A stretch of DNA of 6,804 nt, taken from the NCBI GenBank assembly GCA_020201015.1, contig JAIVHN010000219.1:1-6804 (forward strand), given 5' to 3'. Position 1 is the stretch's first letter. The number at the start of each line of letters is the position of its first letter. The DNA comes from Spirochaeta sp. Lineage in GTDB: Bacteria > Spirochaetota > Spirochaetia > DSM-27196 > SLAA01. The notes under the pieces were generated by a model. The model worked only from the letters and a program-made list of their open reading frames with translations, was not told where the DNA came from and searched no databases. Below, one piece after another: positions 1 to 5,702 of this stretch. Both the position numbers and the translations under genes were made by a program.

Positions 1-1
1 C

Positions 2-46
2 GCAGCGGCCAGCGGCGCAGCGGCCAGCGGCGCAGCGGCCAGCGGC
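2..46 (+). repeat. 15-bp tandem repeat, three exact copies
   Basis: The unit GCAGCGGCCAGCGGC occurs three times head to tail with no mismatch, followed by a decayed partial copy starting GCAGCG at 47. The unit is five codons (AAASG), so gain or loss of copies changes linker length without changing frame. Identity at wobble positions suggests recent slippage expansion rather than selection on protein alone. The array may extend beyond the left edge of the window. Confidence 0.85.
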
Positions 47-145
47 GCAGCGCCAGATAGCGGCGCCGTGGAAAGTGACTATGTGCGAGCCCGGTTGCTG
101 CAGTTGGGTAACACGCCATATGCCGTAAGGGGCGCCCATGAATAA
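2..145 (+). CDS. C-terminal end of an unidentified protein with an Ala/Ser/Gly repeat (5'-truncated)
   Basis: The frame is open from the window edge to a TAA at 143-145 and gives 47 residues. It begins with three exact AAASG pentapeptides, then AAPDSGAVES, and ends with a normal-looking tail (YVRARLLQLGNTPYAVRG, then AHE). The stop lies 8 bp inside the following transglutaminase gene, so the two genes are coupled. The other plus-strand frame through the repeat (frame 1) stops at 58-60. The repeat is probably a flexible linker before a short structured tail. No domain can be recognised from this fragment. From the typical neighbourhood of the downstream gene, a DUF58-family protein is the best guess, and the 'LLQLGNTPYAVR' tail would fit the end of an alpha/beta fold, but this is inference. 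That the frame is coding is fairly likely; its identity is open. Confidence 0.6.
   Translation, partial: AAASGAAASGAAASGAAPDSGAVESDYVRARLLQLGNTPYAVRGAHE
127..132 (+). promoter_or_regulatory. Shine-Dalgarno site of the transglutaminase gene
   Basis: AAGGGG lies 5 nt before the ATG at 138, inside the last codons of the upstream gene. It fixes the start of the transglutaminase reading frame and implies reinitiation or coupling with the upstream gene, whose stop is at 143-145. Confidence 0.65.
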
Positions 146-2318
146 AACAGGTTCTATGCGACTGCTTTTCTTGTCGCGTCTGTCTGTGTATGCGCTGGCG
201 GTGGCGGCGCCGCTGTATCATCCTGCGGTACAAGTGTCGTACGGCCGCCCCGGTATTTTACTATGGTTCGGTATTGTACCCCTATCTTTTGTACTTGCGT
301 ATCTCCGCATCCAGAGTCGCGGCTGGTCACAGTTACGCTTAGCTGCGGGCATTGGGCTACCCCTCATTGCAGGAGTTATGGCTCGCGGTCTTTCACAGGC
401 AGCCCTTCAGTTTGCTGCGGTTGGTCTTGTAGCGTTTGTGCTCACCTTTATTGTGTTTCACAGCCGTGCCCGCGGGCGTGGCGTTGCAGTGATGGAACCC
501 TTTCTCCCGGCGCTACTGTACCACCGGTTAATAAGTTTCTCTCGCGCCTCGGAAGACCTTGCGGCAAGCAGCATAGGGGTAACCCGACTGGTACTTGTTG
601 TCCTGATTGCCGGTTTTCTTGCCCACGGACTCATTATCTATCTTTGCTTTTTCCAGCAGCACGGAAGCCAGTACCGCACACGTCTTCGAAAAGAAGTCGC
701 CGTATTTCTTCTGGTGGGCGTAGTTGTGCTTGGTACTATTGTAACGGCGCTGCCACCGGATTTCGTGGAGAATCCGATCGTGCGCAATCTTTTAGGTGGT
801 GAGGCCGACCAGGAGTCTGAACTCATAGATGAGTACGGCGAAGGACTGGAGAACGGTGCCTCGCGTGACGACGAGAGCGCACTTCGTGGGATCCCCTCGG
901 ACAGGTGGCCACAACCTGGCCGAGATGGAGAGGGCGGCACTCCACGAAATCAATATGCAGTCATGGTCGTTGCGGCGGAAGCATCACCCAGCTACCTTGC
1001 CGACCGGTACTATAGTCTTCTTGAACCAGATGCAGGTTTTGCGCGCGCTCGCGACACGGAGTTAAACGAGTTGTCGCAGATGCGAACACTTGAGACCTGG
1101 CGTAGCGGCCGCACCGCGACAGACAAGGGGCGCCGTCGGGAAAGCATCGAGGTGCTTTCTACCTTAGCGGAACGGTATATCGCCTACAGGCCTAAAAGCT
1201 TTGAACCGACAACCCTCGACCGCCGCTTCCACCCATTTAGCTACTCTTACCGGGCCGTCTCGGAAGTCCAGCGAACGACCCGCGCCATACGTTCAGCTGT
1301 GGCAGAACCGGATGAAGCCCTACGCACCGAACTGGCTGCGTACCTTGAGGTTCCGCTATCCGCAGCGGACCGCGAGGTGTTTGCAGATCATCTAGAACAG
1401 ACTGTCGCTAGCGACAGCGGGTACCATGAGAGGATTGAGGACATTCTACGCAGTTTCGAGAGCTTCCAGTACAATGCCGGATACAGTAATAACGTTTCGG
1501 TACGGCACATGGTGGAGTTCCTTGACAACACACAGGAGGGTGACTGTGTTGAGTTTTCCCACAGCACAGCAATTCTTGCACGCATGGCTGGCATACCCTC
1601 GCGCGTGGTAACCGGATACCTGGTGGCTGCCGAGCTACAAACCCCCTCCCACCGCCGCGGTCTTGAGCTTTTAATTGAAGACCTGCCAGTGCTTCAGGAG
1701 TTCGATCCCGACTCACTTTACCTGGTAACTACCGCACATCGCCATGCTTGGGTGCAACTCTACCTGCCGGAGTACGGCTGGGTCGATTTCGAAACTACAG
1801 CGTACTCTATTCCGCCTGTAGGGCTGGGCGACCCCAACCAACGCGACGTAATTATTCCGCTCTTGCAAGACGCCCAACGCACCGCACCCGGCCCGGTTAT
1901 TCAACCGCAGGTGGTGCTGCGTTTCCTTGCGGCAGTCATTTTGTTTGGGCTTGTGGGTCTCTTGGTATGTCGATATTTTCTTGAAATGTATCTCATGCTC
2001 CAGGCTCGCGGCTCGGGTGACCAGGCTGTACGGGCATTGTTTCGGCTTGTACTGCTGCGTTATGCCTCGGACGGCTATCCCGGTAAGGCACGTTCGGCAA
2101 CTGCACTCGAGTACGCCGCCGAGCACCCGGAACTTGCGCAGTTTGCCGAGATTTACACCGAGCTCCGCTACCGCTCGAGTATTCACGAGGATGAACGGCA
2201 GCGGCGCCTGAAAGAGTTGCGAGACGCAGCTACCACCGCCATGGCACGTGCCCGGCGCCCCGGGCCAGCAGCTGCTGTTCGTAGGCTCCTAAGTCTGCGG
2301 GGATTGGCGTACCAATGA
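138..2318 (+). CDS. TgpA-like membrane protein with extracytoplasmic transglutaminase domain
   Basis: This 726-residue protein has about six hydrophobic segments in residues 13-205, a large soluble region (206-590), one further membrane span (about 593-620) and a cytosolic C-terminal helical region (about 624-705) resembling the tails of DUF3488/DUF4129-type transglutaminase proteins. The papain-like triad is complete: Cys470 in EGDCVEFS, His536 in HRHAWVQLYLP and Asp550 in GWVDFE. An acidic Gly/Glu-rich stretch (221-270) separates the membrane part from the soluble part. The topology puts the active site outside the inner membrane, where proteins of this family are thought to act on envelope peptides or proteins; the substrate is unknown. 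The ATG at 138 is preceded by AAGGGG (127-132) at 5-nt spacing, which supports this start over Met7. It overlaps the upstream gene by 8 bp and the lipoprotein gene by 4 bp. The family assignment is secure, the function is not. Confidence 0.9.
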   Translation: MNKTGSMRLLFLSRLSVYALAVAAPLYHPAVQVSYGRPGILLWFGIVPLSFVLAYLRIQSRGWSQLRLAAGIGLPLIAGVMARGLSQAALQFAAVGLVAFVLTFIVFHSRARGRGVAVMEPFLPALLYHRLISFSRASEDLAASSIGVTRLVLVVLIAGFLAHGLIIYLCFFQQHGSQYRTRLRKEVAVFLLVGVVVLGTIVTALPPDFVENPIVRNLLGGEADQESELIDEYGEGLENGASRDDESALRGIPSDRWPQPGRDGEGGTPRNQYAVMVVAAEASPSYLADRYYSLLEPDAGFARARDTELNELSQMRTLETWRSGRTATDKGRRRESIEVLSTLAERYIAYRPKSFEPTTLDRRFHPFSYSYRAVSEVQRTTRAIRSAVAEPDEALRTELAAYLEVPLSAADREVFADHLEQTVASDSGYHERIEDILRSFESFQYNAGYSNNVSVRHMVEFLDNTQEGDCVEFSHSTAILARMAGIPSRVVTGYLVAAELQTPSHRRGLELLIEDLPVLQEFDPDSLYLVTTAHRHAWVQLYLPEYGWVDFETTAYSIPPVGLGDPNQRDVIIPLLQDAQRTAPGPVIQPQVVLRFLAAVILFGLVGLLVCRYFLEMYLMLQARGSGDQAVRALFRLVLLRYASDGYPGKARSATALEYAAEHPELAQFAEIYTELRYRSSIHEDERQRRLKELRDAATTAMARARRPGPAAAVRRLLSLRGLAYQ

Positions 2319-3631
2319 AGCGGTATTTGACTAAAGGGCTGCGTGGCGCGCCAGCGGCAGCTCTACTGGGCCTTCTACTGGTTATTTTACTGGGCCTGCT
2401 CTTGGTTGGCTGCGGCGGAAGACAGGACTGGGTGACTTTTCGGGGCACACAAGGCCGCGGCCGCGCCGAAAACGCAATCACACCACCGCTTGGCATTCGC
2501 TGGAAACTGAAACTACAACGTGACAGCACCTCGCTTGCCGCCTTCAACCCACCTGTGGTGCTGGACGATACCATCTATTTCGGCTCAACCGACGGCAACT
2601 TCTACGCCCTCGACATAGAGAGTGGATACATGCGTTGGACATTCTCTACCGACGGCCCAATAAACTCGGTACCCTACGCGGATGCTGCGAATGTGTATTT
2701 TGGCTCGGTGGACGGCAACGCGTATGCCTTGCGTCGAGAAGACGGCAGTGAGGTGTGGCGCTTTGATACCGGGCGGCCGGTACGCAGCTCGGTTACACGC
2801 TATGAAGACATGGTCATGTTTGCAAGTGATGCTGGCTCAACTTTTGCCGTCAACGAGCAGGGCAAGGAGCTTTTCAGCCTTCCAAACCTTATCTGGTACT
2901 ACATCACGTTCCAAGTTCATGACGATGTGATGTACTTTGCGCCGGGTCCAATAGACAACCCTCGCAGTTTGGCGGCGTACAACGTGAAAACCGGCGAGCA
3001 CCTGTGGCTACTGGACACCGCGATGCTTAATGCAGTGTGGTACTCCTTTCCCGCGGTCGACGGCGACATGCTGTTCATGGCAACCGGGGCCCCGCGCGGC
3101 AGTTACTGGGAGTTAAGCTACTACGGCATTGACCGTCACACCGGAGACATACTCTGGCGCTCTACGGATATTTCCCACTTCCCGGATGGGTATTACGTCG
3201 ACCCTGAACTGCTCTTTAGCCGCAATATTGAACTTCTAGACTTCATGGCACCGGCGGTCGTCGGAAACCGAGTGATCTTCACCAGCGGCGACGCCACCGT
3301 CAGGGCCTTTGATACTCACAGCGGAGAATTGGCTTGGTCTAGTGACCTGAGCTACCCAACAAGTTCGGCGCCAACAATAGCCGGTAACACCGTCTACTTC
3401 GGCGTGCACGGGGAGTTAGACGCTGCGTCCGAGGCTGCGGTCACTGAGTCGCCTAATGACTCACCCGACGCAGCTCCAGCGCGACTTGTGGCCCTTTCGA
3501 CTCGTAACGGTAGTAAGGAATGGGAGATGCCGATTGACGGAGCAGTACTTAGTGCGCCAGTGATTGCTGGCCGCAGAATACTCTTTGGTACACAGAACAG
3601 TGTCTTTTATATTCTGGAGGCGTTGTTCTAG
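2315..3631 (+). CDS. PQQ-type beta-propeller lipoprotein (BamB-like fold)
   Basis: This is a 438-residue exported protein. A basic N-terminus (MKRYLTKGLR) and a long hydrophobic core lead to the lipobox LVGC with the lipidated Cys33, so the mature protein should be a membrane-anchored lipoprotein with Gly at +2. The rest is a series of propeller blades of the form [hydrophobic]YFGS.DG..YAL...G...W: 87-110, 127-150, 167-187, 205-233, 253-283, 320-343, 360-405 and 421-435, about eight in all, as in BamB. None of the residues that would define a quinoprotein dehydrogenase was identified, so a binding or scaffold role is more likely than an enzyme. A low-complexity Asp/Ala/Pro/Ser insertion (368-389) interrupts blade seven. 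The ATG overlaps the transglutaminase stop as ATGA, so it is translationally coupled; a GGGG at 2299-2302 is a distant ribosome site. The precise role is unknown. Confidence 0.87.
   Translation: MKRYLTKGLRGAPAAALLGLLLVILLGLLLVGCGGRQDWVTFRGTQGRGRAENAITPPLGIRWKLKLQRDSTSLAAFNPPVVLDDTIYFGSTDGNFYALDIESGYMRWTFSTDGPINSVPYADAANVYFGSVDGNAYALRREDGSEVWRFDTGRPVRSSVTRYEDMVMFASDAGSTFAVNEQGKELFSLPNLIWYYITFQVHDDVMYFAPGPIDNPRSLAAYNVKTGEHLWLLDTAMLNAVWYSFPAVDGDMLFMATGAPRGSYWELSYYGIDRHTGDILWRSTDISHFPDGYYVDPELLFSRNIELLDFMAPAVVGNRVIFTSGDATVRAFDTHSGELAWSSDLSYPTSSAPTIAGNTVYFGVHGELDAASEAAVTESPNDSPDAAPARLVALSTRNGSKEWEMPIDGAVLSAPVIAGRRILFGTQNSVFYILEALF
2363..2410 (+). repeat. Imperfect 24-bp tandem duplication in the lipoprotein signal peptide
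   Basis: Codons 17-24 and 25-32 encode LLGLLLVI and LLGLLLVG. The CTG-GGC and GTT codons are identical between copies and most other codons differ at one position. The duplication lengthens the hydrophobic core in front of Cys33. Because leucine-rich cores can look repetitive by chance, the duplication is likely but not certain. Confidence 0.5.
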
Positions 3632-3642
3632 ATCTACGCCGG

Positions 3643-3670
3643 GCCGCTGCGGCTACTGCTGCGCGGCTTT
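3643..3670 (+). terminator. Hairpin terminator between convergent genes
   Basis: GCCGC (3643-3647) pairs with GCGGC (3663-3667). After a bulged T at 3648, GCGGC (3649-3653) pairs with GCTGC (3658-3662), with one G-U pair, and TACT is the loop. The stem is ten pairs and is followed by TTTACTT, a weak U-tract on the plus strand. It starts 12 bp after the lipoprotein stop. On the minus strand it begins directly after the FAH-family stop (3669-3671) but no U-tract follows, so it would be a better terminator for the plus-strand operon, with a possible roadblock role for the other. Confidence 0.5.
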
Positions 3671-4382
3671 ACTTGAGGCGTGCATCTCGTACCGGATTGC
3701 TCAGAATACCTATCTTCTCGACCTCAACCTCAACTACATCGCCTTGTTGAAGCGGGCCAACTCCGCTTGGAGTACCGGTTAGCACAATGTCGCCAGCAAG
3801 CAGACTGAAGTTCTTGCTGATAAAACTGAGAGTTTCTGCGATACCAAAGATCATGCTTGCGGTATTGCCGGACTGGCGAACTTCACCGTTAACGCGGCAC
3901 TCAATGGCCAGAGCCTGAGGGTCTCCAAGATCTTTCTGAAGAACTATGCGCGGCCCAATTGGTGCAAAGGTATCAAACGACTTTCCGCGGAACCAACCGG
4001 AGCGGTCGGAGTTCTGAATATTTCGCTGGCTGATGTCGTTCATGCAGGTGTACCCGTAAATGTAGTCATACGCATCTTCTGGCTCAATGTGACTGCAGTC
4101 GCGACCAATGATAAAGGCTAATTCACCCTCATGATCCGTACGTGGTATTTCAAAGTCGTAACTGGCCAGGATGGCGGGGATCACAATCTCTTCATTCGGG
4201 CCAACCAAGGAGTTAGGTGTTTTAGCAAAAAGTATTGGCTCGGAAGGAATGTCTTTGGTAAATCCTTGCACACGTACAGACTCGCTTTCCTGAATGTGGG
4301 CATGGTAGTTTAGTCCCAACGCAATGATCTTACTGGGATTTACACGATACTCGGTTCCATCAGATACAGGCAGTGTAATCAT
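3669..4382 (-). CDS. Fumarylacetoacetate hydrolase family protein, FAHD1-like
   Basis: This 237-residue protein is a full-length single-domain FAH fold. The motifs run in the expected order: GLNYHAHIQES (23-33), FAKTPNSLVGP (52-62), DHEGELAFIIG (83-93), GYTCMNDISQR (110-120), GKSFDTFAPIGP (133-144) and TGTPSGVGPLQQGD (202-215). The divalent-metal ligands are expected to be Glu85, Glu87 and Asp116, and the His29/Glu32 pair matches the catalytic His-x-x-Glu of FAHD1. Known members hydrolyse acylpyruvates, decarboxylate oxaloacetate, or act on homoprotocatechuate-pathway intermediates; the sequence does not separate these. No other aromatic-degradation gene is visible, which favours an acylpyruvase or oxaloacetate decarboxylase role. 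No good ribosome site precedes the ATG, but a promoter-like pair of boxes sits so close that the mRNA could be leaderless. The upstream gene on the same strand is 172 bp away. Confidence 0.9.
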   Translation of the reverse strand: MITLPVSDGTEYRVNPSKIIALGLNYHAHIQESESVRVQGFTKDIPSEPILFAKTPNSLVGPNEEIVIPAILASYDFEIPRTDHEGELAFIIGRDCSHIEPEDAYDYIYGYTCMNDISQRNIQNSDRSGWFRGKSFDTFAPIGPRIVLQKDLGDPQALAIECRVNGEVRQSGNTASMIFGIAETLSFISKNFSLLAGDIVLTGTPSGVGPLQQGDVVEVEVEKIGILSNPVRDARLK

Positions 4383-4388
4383 GGTCTA

Positions 4389-4417
4389 AAAGTACCACCA
4401 TTAACCCATTCTGTCAA
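4389..4417 (-). promoter_or_regulatory. Putative promoter of the FAH-family gene, possibly leaderless
   Basis: On the minus strand a perfect TTGACA (4417-4412) is followed after exactly 17 nt by TACTTT (4394-4389), a weak -10 matching three of six consensus positions. Six nucleotides then separate the -10 from the ATG at 4382, so transcription would begin at or next to the start codon. The absence of a Shine-Dalgarno sequence agrees with a leaderless transcript. The perfect -35 and ideal spacing support it; the poor -10 argues for caution or for activator dependence. Confidence 0.4.
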
Positions 4418-4435
4418 TCACGATTTCTTCGTGAT
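4417..4435. promoter_or_regulatory. Perfect 7-5-7 dyad, possible operator of the FAH-family gene
   Basis: ATCACGA and TCGTGAT form a perfect inverted repeat with a 5-bp spacer. The dyad shares one base with the putative -35 box (4412-4417) and lies just upstream of it, where a dimeric activator or a repressor could bind. Neither strand has a U-tract after it, so it is a poor intrinsic terminator. The regulator is not in the window. Confidence 0.45.
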
Positions 4436-4447
4436 GCTTCCGCAAAG

Positions 4448-4504
4448 AGGCTCCAACTCGCACACCTGCCGGCAAGGGGAGCCGTCGGTGAACGGTTGGA
4501 GCCT
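4448..4504 (-). terminator. 57-nt rod-like inverted repeat downstream of the dehydrogenase gene
   Basis: The outer arms AGGCTCCAAC (4448-4457) and GTTGGAGCCT (4495-4504) are perfectly complementary over 10 bp. Inside them, CG/CG (4459-4460 with 4493-4494), CACC/GGTG (4463-4466 with 4487-4490) and CGGC/GCCG (4470-4473 with 4481-4484) pair in register, with small internal loops and a 7-nt end loop, giving about 20 pairs. It lies about 50 nt beyond the dehydrogenase stop, so a terminator or 3'-end-stabilising role for the E2/dehydrogenase transcript is plausible. Only CTTT follows on the minus strand, so it is not a classical intrinsic terminator. A structured RNA or dispersed palindromic repeat is the alternative. 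Confidence 0.4.
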
Positions 4505-4528
4505 TAGTATGCGTAAGTTCAACTGTCC

Positions 4529-4560
4529 GTGCGAACTACTTTTATCTGTGCGAACTACTT
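4529..4560. repeat. 13-bp direct repeat spanning the dehydrogenase stop codon
   Basis: GTGCGAACTACTT occurs at 4529-4541 and 4548-4560, a 19-bp period. On the minus strand it reads AAGTAGTTCGCAC; the first copy encountered contains the last Lys codon and the TAG of the dehydrogenase gene, and the second lies wholly in the 3' untranslated region. The 6-bp spacer suggests a small partial tandem duplication. Confidence 0.75.
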
Positions 4561-5655
4561 CCCAAGAGCCTCAAGAATTAGGTCGCCAGCTGCAGTGGTA
4601 GAACCCGATCCTCCCATATCGCCGGTAAGTTGGGCTCGCTTGTTCTTGACTACAGACTCAATAGCCCCAAATAGCTTTTCACCAAGGTCTTCATGACCCA
4701 GGAAGTCCAGCATGAGTTTGACGGTCCAGACCATTGCAATGGGGTTTGCAAACCCTTTTCCAGCAATATCTGGGGCCGAACCGTGAACGGGCTCAAACAT
4801 GCTGGGAAACTTCTTCTCAGGATTGATGTTGCCACCCGCGGCAAAGCCAAGGCCGCCCTGCAGTACACTCCCAAGGTCGGTGAGAACATCGCCAAAGAGA
4901 TTACTTGCAACAATGACATCAAAGTCTTCCGGGCGTTGGATCATGAACATGCTCAGCGCGTCTACATGATACTGGTCGGCGGCTATGTCAGGGTAGGCAG
5001 CCGAACGCTCGGCAAACAGTTTATCCCAAAACACCATGCTGTAGTTGAGCGCGTTACTCTTGGTGGCGCTGCTGACCTTTGCAAAGGTTTTCCGGCCTTC
5101 ATCGCGACGCTTGGCCGTCCGAGCCTGCGCGAGATCAAAAGCATAGTTCATGACCTTCACGGTGTTCTTACGAGTAAAAACCGAGGTCTGTATTGCAGTT
5201 TCCTCCTCGGTGCCCTCGCCTACTAAGCCACCTATTCCTACATACTCGCCCTCAACGTTCTCGCGAATAAACACGATGTCTACATCCGCAACACTCTTGC
5301 CCCGAATCGGACAGTCTTCCTCGGTAATGAGCTTGATCGGACGCAGATTGATGTACTGGTTAAAGCCCCGGCGAATTCTCAACAACAGGTCGCGCAGACT
5401 CACATGGTCCGGCACTCCCGGATACCCGACTGCACCAAGAAGAATTGCATCGGTGTCCCGCAGCCTGTCCATGCCGTCGGCATCCATCATTACGCCGTTT
5501 TTCGCGTAGTACTCACAACCCCAGTCGTAGTGCTTGTACTTGAAGGCGATGCCTCCATGAAGTTCGGCCACCCGGTCCAGCACCTTCAGGCCCTCTACCA
5601 TCACCTCGTTTCCGATCCCGTCTCCAGGGATCACCGCAATGTCATAGGTTTTCAT
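4555..5655 (-). CDS. Tartrate/D-malate dehydrogenase-like NAD-dependent beta-decarboxylating dehydrogenase
   Basis: This 366-residue protein belongs to the isopropylmalate/isocitrate dehydrogenase family and most resembles the tartrate dehydrogenase/D-malate dehydrogenase branch (TtuC, DmlA). Diagnostic segments are YDWGCEYYAKNGVMM (43-57), LGAVGYPGVPDHVSL (73-87), LRIRRGFNQYINLRP (92-106) and RENVEGEYVGIGG (131-143). Catalytic and metal residues expected for the fold are present: Arg94, Arg105, Arg131, Tyr138, Lys199 (SATKSN), Asp232 (YHVDA), Asp256 and Asp260 (NLFGDVLTD). Asp296 in the adenine-binding loop (EPVHGSAPDIAGKG) indicates NAD rather than NADP. The reaction would oxidise D-malate to pyruvate, CO2 and NADH, or act on tartrate; the substrate cannot be fixed, so no symbol is given. 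The ATG at 5653-5655 has GGGAGA 5-6 nt upstream. It lies 33 bp after the E2 gene and is probably co-transcribed with it, supplying pyruvate to the dehydrogenase complex. True isopropylmalate dehydrogenase (leuB) is less likely. Confidence 0.88.
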   Translation of the reverse strand: MKTYDIAVIPGDGIGNEVMVEGLKVLDRVAELHGGIAFKYKHYDWGCEYYAKNGVMMDADGMDRLRDTDAILLGAVGYPGVPDHVSLRDLLLRIRRGFNQYINLRPIKLITEEDCPIRGKSVADVDIVFIRENVEGEYVGIGGLVGEGTEEETAIQTSVFTRKNTVKVMNYAFDLAQARTAKRRDEGRKTFAKVSSATKSNALNYSMVFWDKLFAERSAAYPDIAADQYHVDALSMFMIQRPEDFDVIVASNLFGDVLTDLGSVLQGGLGFAAGGNINPEKKFPSMFEPVHGSAPDIAGKGFANPIAMVWTVKLMLDFLGHEDLGEKLFGAIESVVKNKRAQLTGDMGGSGSTTAAGDLILEALGK

Positions 5656-5660
5656 ATTTT

Positions 5661-5666
5661 CTCCCG
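5661..5666 (-). promoter_or_regulatory. Shine-Dalgarno site of the dehydrogenase gene
   Basis: On the minus strand CGGGAG precedes the ATG by 5 nt (AAAAT spacer). It is the best ribosome site in the 33-bp gap and fixes the start at 5655 without help from the upstream E2 reading frame. Confidence 0.65.
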
Positions 5667-5682
5667 TCTATCATTCATTATG

Positions 5683-5702
5683 ACCTGCTCAAATGAGCAG
5701 GT
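5683..5702 (-). promoter_or_regulatory. Perfect hairpin enclosing the E2 stop codon
   Basis: ACCTGCTC (5683-5690) and GAGCAGGT (5695-5702) are fully complementary around an AAAT loop, giving an 8-bp stem, or a 9+9 dyad when the A-T pair is counted. The E2 stop codon (5689-5691) lies across the loop edge. No U-tract follows, so it is not a normal terminator. In the RNA it could affect termination of translation, RNA processing or relative expression of E2 and the downstream dehydrogenase; as DNA it could be a protein site. Confidence 0.4.

Noticed and set aside
2..60. A CRISPR-like or origin-like repeat array.
   Set aside because: The 15-bp units are contiguous without spacers and lie in an open reading frame, so this is a coding repeat.
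1713..2186. Minus-strand open frame of 157 codons.
   Set aside because: It lies opposite the transglutaminase catalytic and C-terminal parts, with no domain and no credible ribosome site; a shadow frame.
2315..3631. A PQQ-dependent dehydrogenase.
   Set aside because: Only the propeller repeat is shared; the length, the lipobox and the lack of recognisable cofactor-site motifs fit a BamB-like binding lipoprotein.
4693..5226. Plus-strand open frame of 177 codons.
   Set aside because: It is antisense to the well-conserved dehydrogenase gene, has no recognisable domain, and reflects the codon bias of the real gene.
4555..5655. A leuB 3-isopropylmalate dehydrogenase.
   Set aside because: The YDWGCEYY and PGVPDHVSL segments are characteristic of the tartrate/D-malate branch, and no other leucine-pathway gene is present.
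5652..5678. An 8-codon minus-strand frame (MNDRREKI) whose TGA overlaps the dehydrogenase ATG.
   Set aside because: It has no convincing ribosome site of its own, and the dehydrogenase has a good one; the short frame is likely chance, although leader-peptide coupling cannot be excluded.
5677..5682. CATAAT as a -10 box for the dehydrogenase gene.
   Set aside because: No acceptable -35 lies 16-18 nt upstream, and the 33-bp gap suits co-transcription with E2.
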